From the NCBI GenBank assembly GCA_016180085.1, contig JACPBX010000008.1:1-34078 (forward strand): a DNA stretch of 34,078 nt, written 5' to 3'. Made by a program: the position numbers and the translations under genes. The notes below the pieces were generated by a model that did not search any database, had not been told where the DNA came from, and saw nothing but the letters and a program-made list of their open reading frames with translations. Shown piece after piece: positions 6,710 through 14,189 of the stretch (its first letter is position 1; each line of letters begins with the position of its first letter). This DNA comes from Candidatus Woesearchaeota archaeon (GTDB lineage: Archaea > Nanobdellota > Nanobdellia > Woesearchaeales > UBA10216).

Positions 6710-7333
6710 TTACAGCCGCTTTGTAACCCCATTCTTTGGGCAAACCTTATCCAGCACGCACTTGCTGCAGTAAGGAATCGGAGCGCGGCACACAGCCCTG
6801 CCGTGGTCTTTCAGAAGCCAGGTTATTCTCTTCCATTCGCTTTTAGGCACAACAGCCATCAAATCTTTTTCTACTTTGTCTGGGCTGGTGTTTTTGGTGA
6901 GACCCAAACGATAGCCAACCCGTAAAACATGTACATCGGCGGCAATTCCTGAAACTTTGTTAAATGCATTTATGAGAATTACATTTGCAGTCTTTCGCCC
7001 AATTCCAGGAAGCGTCACTAATTCGTCCATCGTTTCAGGCACCTTGCCGCTGAACCTGGCCATTATAATCCTGCACGCCTCCCTGATGTTTTTTGCCTTG
7101 TTGTTGAAGAACGTGATTGACTTTATGTCGCCTTCCTCCAGCTTTGTAAAATCTGCAGCTGTTTTGTATTTCTGAAACAGTTTCGCTGTCACAGCGTTGA
7201 CTGCCTCGTCACGGCATTGCGCCGAAAGAACGGCAGCCACCATCAGCTGCAAAGGATTTGAAAAATTCAGGTAATATCTCGTATTTGGGTACTGTTTTTT
7301 CAGGATTGCTGTTATTTCCTCTGCCTTCGCCAT
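6710..7333 (-). CDS. nth: Endonuclease III (DNA glycosylase/AP lyase)
   Basis: The 207-residue protein has the HhH-GPD fold with the hairpin LPGIGRKTAN (residues 109-118) carrying the catalytic Lys114. Asp133 lies in ADVHVLRV, the usual catalytic Asp (the family norm is VDTHV). The C-terminal 4Fe-4S loop is complete: Cys182-x6-Cys189-x2-Cys192-x5-Cys198. It removes oxidised pyrimidines from DNA and nicks at abasic sites. I chose ATG at 7333; a GTG three bases upstream is also in frame. The gene begins 22 bases after the zwf-gnd stop, with no separate TATA box visible, so the two are probably co-transcribed. Confidence 0.93.
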   Translation of the reverse strand: MAKAEEITAILKKQYPNTRYYLNFSNPLQLMVAAVLSAQCRDEAVNAVTAKLFQKYKTAADFTKLEEGDIKSITFFNNKAKNIREACRIIMARFSGKVPETMDELVTLPGIGRKTANVILINAFNKVSGIAADVHVLRVGYRLGLTKNTSPDKVEKDLMAVVPKSEWKRITWLLKDHGRAVCRAPIPYCSKCVLDKVCPKNGVTKRL

Positions 7334-7355
7334 CACTAACCCTACCCCGTCACTA

Positions 7356-9740
7356 TCACTTTATGGAGTGCCCGCCGAACTGCTCCCTGAGCCCCGAGAG
7401 GACTTTTCCAGTGTAAGTTTTGCTGTTTTTCTCCGACCACTTCCTGAACTGCATGGCCCCCTCAATGATTTTTGCCTTGGCCTTGAGTTCCTTTGCTGTT
7501 TTGACTGTCCAGGCCCCTTCTCCCGTGTGGCCAACCTTGCCCGAAACTCCCTTTAGGTCTTCTCCGTGAAGCTCAAAAGCCGCCTTGAGCCAGCCGGCGA
7601 GCCTTGACTCTATGACGCTGCCGTGGTTGTAAATGTCCGCAACCCTTTTCAGGTCAAGCCTGTAACCTGACTTTTTCAGAATCTCAAAGCCTTCTGCCAG
7701 GGCCTGCATCATGCCGTACTCAATTCCGTTGTGCACCATCTTCACAAAGTGGCCTGCCCCTGCTCCCTGGAAGAACTGCACGCCGTTTGTGGCGGCGTAA
7801 TCAACTAGCAGGGGCAGCAGGTATTCATAGTCCTTTTTCTCACCGCCAACCATGAGGCATGCCCCTCGCCTTGAACCTCCCGGCCCTCCTGACACGCCAA
7901 CATCCGCAAACCTTATCCCTCTCCTGGTCAGCTCATTGTGCCTCCTTGCCGAGTCCTTGTAGTATGAGTTTCCGCCGTCAACTATTATGTCACCCTTCTG
8001 CAGACAGTGGACAAGGCCATTGTGCTCCATTGTACCGAATATCATTTCGTCTACCGGATTTCCTGCGGGCAGCATGAGCCAGATTATTCTTGGATGTTTT
8101 AGCTTGCCCACAAGTTCCTGCAGCGAGTAAGCTCCTTTAAGGCCGTGCTTTTCAAACTCCTTGGTTTTCTCTGCTGTCCTGTTGTAGGCCACAACCTTCC
8201 AGTCCTTTTCGTGCATCCTTAGCGCCATGTTGCCGCCCATCCTGCCAAGCCCGATTATGCCAAGTTCTTTGGCGAATCCCGGCCGCACAGACTCTTCTTC
8301 TATTCTTGCCGACATCCTTGAGGCGTAGTCAGTATCTGGCATGTACGTCCTCAGCGGCACAGCGTTATTCTTCCATGCATATACATAGGGGTCAATGAAT
8401 TTCCACATGGCATTTACTTCCTCACTGCTTATGAAGAGGGTCTGGTCTCCTACGATGCAATCCAGAAGGAGCCTTTCATACTCTTCAACGTACTGTACCC
8501 GGTTCTCTGCTTCCCTGTAAAGCATCTTCAAAGCTCTTTTGTCTATTTCTGACGTGAGGCCTGGCTTTTTGAGCCAGAAATGGACAGTTATGGCCTCCAC
8601 CGGCTCCAGGCTGAACACGACCTCACTGTGGTAGTGCTTGGCGGCTGTTGGCTGGCACAGGCATGGCGCCGGGTGCTTTAGCACAACAACTATCTCTTTC
8701 TTGGGCTCTCCCATTCTTTTGCCGCTTTCCATTATTATTGGGACGCCCTGCCACCTTTCATTGTCAATGTACGCCCTGATTTTGAAGTAGGTCTCAGTTT
8801 GCGATTCTGGCGCTACACCATTAATTTTCCTGTAGCCGTCGTACTGTGCCCTGAAGGAGTTGTTCCTGATTTCCTCCTCAGCCGGTATTTTCAGTGCCTT
8901 CAGCACCCTTGCCCTTTGCGTCCTTATGGCGTTCGGCTCCAGCTTAACAGGATGGTCCATGGCAGCAAGCGCAAGCATCTGCAGCAGGTGGTTCTGGCCT
9001 ACATCCCTGAGGCAGCCTATGCTGTCGTAAAAGCTTCCTCTGTCATCAACGCCCAGCTCCTCAAACACCCTGATATGTATTCGCTCTATGAACTGGTTGT
9101 TCCAGCTCTGCTCGAAAAGGCTGTTGGAGAACCTGAAAGAGAGTATGTTTTGCAGCATGTCCTTGCCCAGGTAGTGGTCTATCCTGTAGATTTGCTCTTC
9201 CTTGAACAGCTTGCCCAGCAGTAGGTCCAGTTCTTCAGCTGTCTTGAGGTCCTTGCCAAAGGGCTTCTCAACCATTACCCGTGTCCAGCCCTCTTCCGGC
9301 CCGCATCCTTTTGTCAGGCCTGAGGCTGCCAGGTTATTGAATATGTTCTTGTAGAACTCCGGGGCAACTGCAAGGTAGAACAGCTTGTTGGTGCACACTC
9401 CCCACTGCGAATCTATCTGCCCAATTTTCTTAGCCAGGCTCTTGTATGTGGTTTTTTTGTCAAAAAGCCCCTTGTGGTAGGAGAAGAGCTGCAGGAAAGG
9501 CTTCAGCTCAGGGTCGGCCTTTGTTGTGTCCTTGTGCTGGCTGAGGAATTCCGCAACCATTCTCCTGAAGTCTTTGTCAGAGTAGTCACGCCTGGAAACC
9601 CCCACTACCCTGAACATCCTTGGCAGCATGCGCTTCTTGTGGAGGTGGAACAGGGCAGGCACTATTTTCCTGGCCATCAAGTCGCCTGTTGCGCCGAATA
9701 TTACTACTGTTGACGGAATGTTCTGTTTCGGGCTGAGCAT
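7356..9740 (-). CDS. Fused glucose-6-phosphate dehydrogenase / 6-phosphogluconate dehydrogenase
   Basis: One uninterrupted frame of 794 residues joins two consecutive oxidative pentose phosphate enzymes. Residues 1-485 are a Zwf-type G6PDH: Rossmann motif GATGDL (16-21), substrate motif RIDHYLGK (186-193), and the catalytic-His region VGQNHLLQ (His251). Residues about 492-794 are a short, GndA-type decarboxylating 6PGDH: GLGRMG (497-502), DGGNS (588-592), GVSGGPGG (615-622), and HFVKMVHNGIEYG with catalytic Lys667. NRTAEK (520-525) after the second Rossmann strand favours NADP(H). The joining segment is short (RMSARIEEESVRPGFA). No lactonase domain is present between the two, so the lactone would hydrolyse spontaneously or through a separate enzyme. 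A TATA box GGTTTATATC (about 9767-9776) lies 27 or more bases before ATG 9740. Confidence 0.92.
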   Translation of the reverse strand: MLSPKQNIPSTVVIFGATGDLMARKIVPALFHLHKKRMLPRMFRVVGVSRRDYSDKDFRRMVAEFLSQHKDTTKADPELKPFLQLFSYHKGLFDKKTTYKSLAKKIGQIDSQWGVCTNKLFYLAVAPEFYKNIFNNLAASGLTKGCGPEEGWTRVMVEKPFGKDLKTAEELDLLLGKLFKEEQIYRIDHYLGKDMLQNILSFRFSNSLFEQSWNNQFIERIHIRVFEELGVDDRGSFYDSIGCLRDVGQNHLLQMLALAAMDHPVKLEPNAIRTQRARVLKALKIPAEEEIRNNSFRAQYDGYRKINGVAPESQTETYFKIRAYIDNERWQGVPIIMESGKRMGEPKKEIVVVLKHPAPCLCQPTAAKHYHSEVVFSLEPVEAITVHFWLKKPGLTSEIDKRALKMLYREAENRVQYVEEYERLLLDCIVGDQTLFISSEEVNAMWKFIDPYVYAWKNNAVPLRTYMPDTDYASRMSARIEEESVRPGFAKELGIIGLGRMGGNMALRMHEKDWKVVAYNRTAEKTKEFEKHGLKGAYSLQELVGKLKHPRIIWLMLPAGNPVDEMIFGTMEHNGLVHCLQKGDIIVDGGNSYYKDSARRHNELTRRGIRFADVGVSGGPGGSRRGACLMVGGEKKDYEYLLPLLVDYAATNGVQFFQGAGAGHFVKMVHNGIEYGMMQALAEGFEILKKSGYRLDLKRVADIYNHGSVIESRLAGWLKAAFELHGEDLKGVSGKVGHTGEGAWTVKTAKELKAKAKIIEGAMQFRKWSEKNSKTYTGKVLSGLREQFGGHSIK

Positions 9741-9925
9741 CCTGCTGGCCGTATTGAGTTTTTGATATAAACCTTTTGTTTGCGGCTTAAACGCATTTTT
9801 TTGTCTTTGTTTTCCTGTACACTGATGTTTCGGGTTTTTTATAGTGCGAATGCTAGTTTTCGGCTGATTTGTTCGAGTTTTTCTCGAGGTTTTCTTTTAG
9901 CTTTTGAAGCATCGGCTGCCATTTT

Positions 9926-10318
9926 TTAATAGCGCTCAATCCTCAGGCCCTTTACTCTTGAGAAGTGTTTGATATTCCGTGTCAGGACTGTTTCGTTTTC
10001 CAGCAAAGCGGTTGCGGCTATCATTGCGTCAATGTTGTCTATGCCCTGGCCTCCCTTTGCAAGTGTTCCATGAATCTCCCCTGCTTTTTCAGCCATAGGC
10101 GCTGTCAGGGCAATCGTGCTTATCCCTGACAGGGCTCTCATGACTTTAAGCCTTTCTTCCTCGCTTTTTTTTGAATGGCCTACGCCCGACCACAACTCAA
10201 ATATTGCTGCACTGCTCACCCGATACGTTTCACTTTTTTCCACAAGCTTCCTGTGCCTATTTAGCGCGCCTTCATCCATCTCCATAAGATCAATTATGAA
10301 GCTAGTATCCAGTATCAT
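9926..10318 (-). CDS. vapC: VapC-type PIN-domain toxin ribonuclease
   Basis: The 130-residue PIN domain starts MILDTSFIIDLM with the metal-binding Asp4. It has Glu41 in AAIFELWSG, the paired acidic residues Asp94 and Asp97 in GIDNIDAMIAATAL, and ends with VLTRNIKHF, the usual fourth-ligand area (Asn115). These are the expected active-site residues of VapC RNases. The start ATG overlaps the stop of vapB by four bases, the normal toxin-antitoxin coupling. The 185 bases downstream to the zwf-gnd start hold only the zwf promoter and a questionable 27-codon frame. Confidence 0.9.
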   Translation of the reverse strand: MILDTSFIIDLMEMDEGALNRHRKLVEKSETYRVSSAAIFELWSGVGHSKKSEEERLKVMRALSGISTIALTAPMAEKAGEIHGTLAKGGQGIDNIDAMIAATALLENETVLTRNIKHFSRVKGLRIERY

Positions 10319-10548
10319 TCAAATCTGGCCCACGTCTTTTTTATTCTTTCTTCTGTAGTCGCCCTTGAAGATTTGAGGTGCGCCCTCATGTCATCCGCTT
10401 CCTTTTTTGTCAAAAGTCCAACTAGCTCTGCTAGCGGGTCTTTATTTGTTATGCGCATTATGGCATCTGTGAAGCTCTCGTCTTCACTTTTTGTGCTTTT
10501 TAGGCGGTTATACGCATTCTCTGTAATTGTTATCGTTTTGACAGCCAT
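10315..10548 (-). CDS. vapB: VapB antitoxin (DUF217 type)
   Basis: The 77-residue protein starts MAVKTITITENAYNRLKSTK and continues with ESFTDAIMRI, the arrangement of archaeal DUF217 VapB antitoxins: an N-terminal ribbon-helix-helix-like DNA-binding part and a C-terminal toxin-binding tail rich in charged residues (KKEADDMRAHLKSS). I chose ATG at 10548 rather than the upstream end of the open frame (10644), because TATA box and operator lie between the two. The promoter box (minus-strand GTTTATATAAG, 10570-10580) is at leaderless distance. Confidence 0.88.
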   Translation of the reverse strand: MAVKTITITENAYNRLKSTKSEDESFTDAIMRITNKDPLAELVGLLTKKEADDMRAHLKSSRATTEERIKKTWARFE

Positions 10549-10558
10549 AATTAAACAC

Positions 10559-10576
10559 ATATAAGTGCACTTATAT
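10559..10576. promoter_or_regulatory. 18-bp perfect palindrome at the vapBC promoter
   Basis: ATATAAGTGCACTTATAT is a perfect palindrome, 10 bases upstream of vapB and overlapping its TATA box. It lies between vapB (minus) and the ferredoxin-DUF4346 gene (plus), 37 bases before that gene's own TATA box. It is well placed to be the autoregulatory operator of the VapB/VapBC complex. Confidence 0.65.
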
Positions 10577-10645
10577 AAACATTTCGGTTTATGCATGAGT
10601 TTGTTCAAGAAACATTTAAGTAACGGAAGCTTTTCCGGCAGCATA

Positions 10646-11227
10646 ATGGCCGATTATGAAGTCCGTGTTGACAGGAAAAAATGCATCGGAGCCGGCTTTT
10701 GCGAAAAGCTAGTGCCGAGGATGTTTAAGGTTGATGCCAAAAATAGGGCCACACTAAATAATGGCGTTGTTGTGGGCGATGAAGCCGTCGCCTTGACAGT
10801 GGGCGATACCGACCTCAAAGACAGCGTAATGGCTGCTAAGGTCTGCCCTTCTTATGCCATTTCAGTAGCCAATAAGGCAACGGGCGAAAACATGCTCGAC
10901 ATTGAGCCTGAGATGCACATTCCGGTGAAGATGATTGATGCCCATTACGACAGCATGAAGGAATGGTCTATGGACCCTCTCGGCTTTTTCACAATAAAGC
11001 CGTTTCCTGACGAAGGCTTAATCAGAGTCAGGTACTACAATGCCAAACACCAGCTTGCAGCAGAAATAGAGGGCAAAACTGCAGAGGAGCTTTACAACAC
11101 CATCTGCCGTGAGGGACTAGTCTCAGGCTTATCTCATGCAGCTTACTTGGGCAGCGAACTCCAGAAAGCTGAAATTGCCATTAAGAAGCGCCTGCTTTAC
11201 GTGCAGGATGACCCTCTAAAGATTTAG
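10646..11227 (+). CDS. Ferredoxin fused to a DUF4346-type domain
   Basis: The 193-residue protein has an N-terminal ferredoxin with Cys13 and Cys19 in KKCIGAGFC and Cys67 in AKVCPSYA. This three-cysteine C-x5-C...C-P pattern matches single-cluster 3Fe-4S (or 3Cys-ligated 4Fe-4S) ferredoxins. From about residue 105 the sequence is a different domain, with DPLGFFTIKPF, then GLIRVRYYN and GKTAEELYNTICREGL, then LGSELQKAEIAI. This resembles DUF4346, known from archaeal proteins linked to pterin or methyl-transfer chemistry. The joint role is unknown. ATG at 10646 follows a CATTTAAG box (10613-10620) at leaderless spacing. The stop overlaps the convergent ldh stop by four bases. Confidence 0.72.
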   Translation: MADYEVRVDRKKCIGAGFCEKLVPRMFKVDAKNRATLNNGVVVGDEAVALTVGDTDLKDSVMAAKVCPSYAISVANKATGENMLDIEPEMHIPVKMIDAHYDSMKEWSMDPLGFFTIKPFPDEGLIRVRYYNAKHQLAAEIEGKTAEELYNTICREGLVSGLSHAAYLGSELQKAEIAIKKRLLYVQDDPLKI

Positions 11228-12144
11228 CCCAATTTTCTTATGTACTGGCCAAGAGTTTTTGCTGACCTGTGCAGCAATGCCTGTTCCTGCTTGTTAAGCG
11301 TTAGTTCTATAGTTCGTTCTATCCCTTTCCTGTTAATGACACATGGTATGCTCAGGCATACGTTGTTAACGCCGTAATAGTTGCTTACCAAGGTCGATAC
11401 AGGGAACACGTCGTTTCTGTCTGTAAGTATCGCTTTTACCACCTGCGTTATTGCAAGCCCTATTGCGTAGTAGGTTGCGCCTTTCTTTGCTATAACCTCA
11501 TACGCGGACTCTTTTGTTTTCCTAAATATCTGCTGCAGTGCCTTGGCGCTGTATTCAGGGAATTCCCTCAGCGGCTTCCCTGAGATGTTTGCCGTGCTCC
11601 ATACTGGAAATTCTGTATCGCCGTGCTCCCCAAGCACAAACGCATGGACGTGCTGCGGGCTGACTTTGAACCTGTGGCTTAGCCAGTACCTGAGCCTTGC
11701 CGTGTCAAGCAGCGTGCCTGAGCCTATGACCCTTCTTTTTGGGAAGCGCGAGTACTTTAGCGCGAGGTATGTTAAGATGTCAACGGGGTTTGTCACTATC
11801 AGAAGTATGCAGTCAGGGCTGTTCTTTGCTATCTTCGGGATTATTTCCCTGAAAATCCTGGCGTTCTTCTCAACAAGGTCAAGCCTTGTTTCGCCTTTGC
11901 CCTGGTGCAGGCCTGCGCACACTATTACTATGTCAGCCCCTTTGCAAAGGCCGTAATTGTTCCCAAAGGTTATTTTGGTTGTGTTTACGAACTGCAGGCC
12001 GTGCTTCAGGTCCAAAGCCTCGCCTTCTGCCCTTTGCCTGTTTATGTCTGTCAGTGCAATCTCAGTAGCCAGGCCTTCAATCATCAGCGCATAGGCTGCT
12101 GTTGCCCCTACAAACCCCGCTCCCACAATTGCAATTTTTGGCAT
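11224..12144 (-). CDS. ldh: L-lactate dehydrogenase
   Basis: The 306-residue protein is a complete LDH/MDH-superfamily enzyme: GAGFVG (8-13), Asp33 at the end of the second strand (NAD preference), TNPVD (118-122), and the catalytic pair Asp147/His174 (GEHGDTEFP). The substrate loop reads HQGKGETRLDL. Gln81 occupies the position that is Gln in lactate and Arg in malate dehydrogenases, so lactate is the better call; Arg87 and Arg150 are also kept. It would reoxidise NADH by reducing pyruvate. The gene starts three bases after the dut stop, so it appears to be the last gene of an nrdR-dut-ldh run, an unusual companion for nucleotide genes. Confidence 0.85.
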   Translation of the reverse strand: MPKIAIVGAGFVGATAAYALMIEGLATEIALTDINRQRAEGEALDLKHGLQFVNTTKITFGNNYGLCKGADIVIVCAGLHQGKGETRLDLVEKNARIFREIIPKIAKNSPDCILLIVTNPVDILTYLALKYSRFPKRRVIGSGTLLDTARLRYWLSHRFKVSPQHVHAFVLGEHGDTEFPVWSTANISGKPLREFPEYSAKALQQIFRKTKESAYEVIAKKGATYYAIGLAITQVVKAILTDRNDVFPVSTLVSNYYGVNNVCLSIPCVINRKGIERTIELTLNKQEQALLHRSAKTLGQYIRKLG

Positions 12145-12147
12145 AAG

Positions 12148-12573
12148 TTACCCTGTGCTCCCGAACCCGCCTCTCGTTTTCCCCATTTTGTCAGTTTCTT
12201 CCCATTCAAACCTGTCCACTTTCACAAATATTCCCTGCGCTACCCTTTCGCCTTTCTCAACTTTAACAACTTTATCTGTGTTGTTATAGACCTGCACTTT
12301 TACCTCATCGCCTTCTCCGCAGTAGTCGTTGTCAATTACGCCTATGCCGTGGGGCTTAATCAGCCCTTTCTTTCTTGGCGTAGAGCTTCGCAGCGCAACC
12401 AGCAGCATATATCCTTGCGGCGTTTCAACAATAATGTTTCCTGGAATAAGTGCAATCTCGCGCGGCTTTATCTCCATGTCCTCCCTAGAATAAATGTCAA
12501 ACCCCACCGAGCCGGAAGTCTGGTAAGTCGGCAGAGGCAGTGACTTGTCTACGCGCTTTATTTTGACTTTCAT
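12148..12573 (-). CDS. dut: Trimeric dUTP diphosphatase
   Basis: The 141-residue protein shows all five dUTPase motifs in order: GSVGFDIYS, RSSTPRKKGL, GVIDNDYCGEGDEV (with the catalytic Asp), KVEKGERVAQ, and the C-terminal Phe-arm KTRGGFGSTG. It hydrolyses dUTP to dUMP, keeping uracil out of DNA and feeding dTMP synthesis. The length is typical. It starts nine bases after nrdR and ends three bases before ldh, so the three share a transcript. Confidence 0.95.
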   Translation of the reverse strand: MKVKIKRVDKSLPLPTYQTSGSVGFDIYSREDMEIKPREIALIPGNIIVETPQGYMLLVALRSSTPRKKGLIKPHGIGVIDNDYCGEGDEVKVQVYNNTDKVVKVEKGERVAQGIFVKVDRFEWEETDKMGKTRGGFGSTG

Positions 12574-12582
12574 TGTAGTACC

Positions 12583-13029
12583 CTATTTCTTAATCAGCTT
12601 CTTCAGCTCTTTCTCGAAGCTTTCCAGGTCGGCGAACTGCCTGTAGACCGAAGCGAACCTTATGTAAGCGACTTTGTCGAGCTTCTTCAGTTTTCTCATA
12701 ACCAGTTCGCCAACGTGGCTGCTGCTTACCTCTTTCTTTTCTTCGTTTCGCAGCTCGGCCTCTATCTCATCAACTGCATGGTCTATCTTTTCCTGCGGTA
12801 TGGGTCTTTTCTCGCAGGCTTTCGTCATGCCGTTTCTGAGCTTCTCGCGGTTAAAGGGCTCCCTTCTCCCGTCCTTTTTCACAACTACGAGGTCAAAGGG
12901 CTCAATCCTTTCGTAAGTCGTAAACCTTTTTTTGCAGCGAAGGCACTCTCTCCTGCGCCGCGTTGCCTCGTTTGCTTCGCGTTTGTCAACTACCTTGTGA
13001 TCCTCGTTGCCGCAGTAGGGACAGTTCAT
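12583..13029 (-). CDS. nrdR: NrdR, ATP/dATP-sensing repressor of ribonucleotide reductase
   Basis: The 148-residue protein is a textbook NrdR. It has an N-terminal zinc ribbon (MNCPYC with C3/C6, and [14 protein letters not shown] with the second pair), then an ATP-cone from about residue 48 ([20 protein letters not shown]), and the family's [13 protein letters not shown] near the C-terminus. In bacteria NrdR senses ATP/dATP through the cone and represses RNR genes by binding paired NrdR boxes. NrdR is mainly bacterial but occurs in some archaea. Two candidate boxes sit upstream of nrdJ in this window. A TATA box (minus-strand CATTTAAAAAC, about 13048-13058) gives nrdR its own promoter. Confidence 0.95.
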   Translation of the reverse strand: MNCPYCGNEDHKVVDKREANEATRRRRECLRCKKRFTTYERIEPFDLVVVKKDGRREPFNREKLRNGMTKACEKRPIPQEKIDHAVDEIEAELRNEEKKEVSSSHVGELVMRKLKKLDKVAYIRFASVYRQFADLESFEKELKKLIKK

Positions 13030-13074
13030 TGCAACCGTAGGAATGCTTCGCAGCTGTTTTTAAATGTTGCTGCA

Positions 13075-13641
13075 TCAAATTGGCAGCTCTGATTTCAGCT
13101 TCGATATTAATGCTTCAGTTTCCAGGCTCCTGTTTTCTACTACCCAGCTGTATAGCAGTGGGCTCAGCGTCACGGAGAATGCAAGGTTTCCTGCCAGATG
13201 CAGGAGAGTGAATGGTATTTGTCCTGTCACTGCCTGCACGAATGGCTGTGCGAAAAAGAGAGGGCCTATTGTCAGGCCTGTGGCAGCATCGTAAGCCAGA
13301 GTCCCTAATACAGAAAATATTGCATAGTTTTTGACAGAGCTTTTTCTGCTTTTGAAAAACCATGCGGCGCCAATCCCAACTGCCCCGTAGGCAGCCGCTG
13401 TTATCAATGTCCAGATTCCAGCCTTTTTGGTGAATAAGTCGAACAAAGTTATGCTGAGGAAGCCAAAAGCAAACCCTCCCAAGTAGCCGAATTTTTTGCT
13501 GAAAGGCATGTTTGCGGTCATCACAGGCTCAATATTCGGCGGCCTGAATGGTATTAGCCTTATTGCGAAGCATGCAACAAAACCTATAACGTATTTTGCC
13601 AAATTATTTTTGGCGAGTGTAATTTCCTTCATCTTTTCCAA
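13075..13641 (-). CDS. ECF-transporter S-component-like membrane protein, possible cobalamin uptake
   Basis: The 188-residue protein has about six hydrophobic segments and the sequence RLIPFRPPNIEPVM near the N-terminus, followed by GGFAFGFLSITLFDL and YDAATGLTIGPLFF. This arrangement is typical of energy-coupling-factor S components and related small vitamin-uptake membrane proteins. The family call is by pattern only. The gene overlaps the end of the cobalamin adenosyltransferase gene by 13 bases and belongs to the nrdJ transcript. Cobalamin or a cobinamide precursor is therefore the natural guess for its substrate; that is inference. No ECF ATPase or T component lies in the window. Confidence 0.6.
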   Translation of the reverse strand: MEKMKEITLAKNNLAKYVIGFVACFAIRLIPFRPPNIEPVMTANMPFSKKFGYLGGFAFGFLSITLFDLFTKKAGIWTLITAAAYGAVGIGAAWFFKSRKSSVKNYAIFSVLGTLAYDAATGLTIGPLFFAQPFVQAVTGQIPFTLLHLAGNLAFSVTLSPLLYSWVVENRSLETEALISKLKSELPI

Positions 13642-14174
13642 TACTCGTAGTTTGGCTTTTCTTCCGTAATGCTCCTTCTTCTGTTCTCAACCCTTGCCAT
13701 TATGTGGAGCAGCGATGACAGCCTGTTGGCGTACTTAAGCAGCAGCGGGTTAACCTCCGCGGATTTTGCCAATCTTACCAGCTGCCTTTCAGCCCTTCTT
13801 GAGACAGTCCTGGAGAGGTGGAGCAGGGCTGCCTCTTTGCTTCCTCCCGGCAGCAGGAAGGAGTGTTGGGGCTCCACAAACCTTTCGCATTCCGCGATTA
13901 TTTTTTCAATCCTTTCAACGTGCTTTTCTGTTATTTTCGGAACAGTTTCCACCGCAGCTCCAAGCTCTGCGCATATTGTGTGAATATCATCCTGCGCAGA
14001 CTTCAAAATTCTAACTGTATCATCAGAGCCGGCAAAAGCCCCCACAACGCCAATCACAGAATTAAGCTCGTCATAAGTGCCAAGGGCTTCTATCCTATCA
14101 TCATCCTTCTCTACGCCTGTTTTCCCAAGCAAGCACGTCGTTCCATTGTCTCCTTTGCCAGTGTACAATGCCAT
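13629..14174 (-). CDS. PduO-type cob(I)alamin adenosyltransferase
   Basis: The 181-residue protein carries the PduO-family signatures: YTGKGDNGTTCLLG at the N-terminus (ATP binding), RIEALGTYDELNS (about 27-39), FLLPGGSKEAALLHLSRTV, SRRAERQLVRL, and a C-terminal NRLSSLLHIMARVENRR. It transfers adenosyl from ATP to cob(I)alamin, making adenosylcobalamin. That is the cofactor needed by the class II ribonucleotide reductase encoded just upstream in the same direction. The gene lies 16 bases after the mini zinc-ribbon gene and 13 bases into the following membrane protein gene, so this is one operon. Confidence 0.95.
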   Translation of the reverse strand: MALYTGKGDNGTTCLLGKTGVEKDDDRIEALGTYDELNSVIGVVGAFAGSDDTVRILKSAQDDIHTICAELGAAVETVPKITEKHVERIEKIIAECERFVEPQHSFLLPGGSKEAALLHLSRTVSRRAERQLVRLAKSAEVNPLLLKYANRLSSLLHIMARVENRRRSITEEKPNYEYWKR

Positions 14175-14189
14175 TTTTGGTTTTAGCTG

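Noticed and set aside
9841-9930. A 27-codon minus-strand frame starting MAADASKAKRKP and ending at a TAA near 9840, just after vapC.
   Set aside because: It is very short and lysine/alanine rich, in a low-complexity A/T region, and has no proper ribosome-binding site. Too weak to call a gene.
12030-12543. Large plus-strand frames opposite ldh and dut.
   Set aside because: Mirror frames of clear genes, with cysteine/phenylalanine-rich content and no homology.
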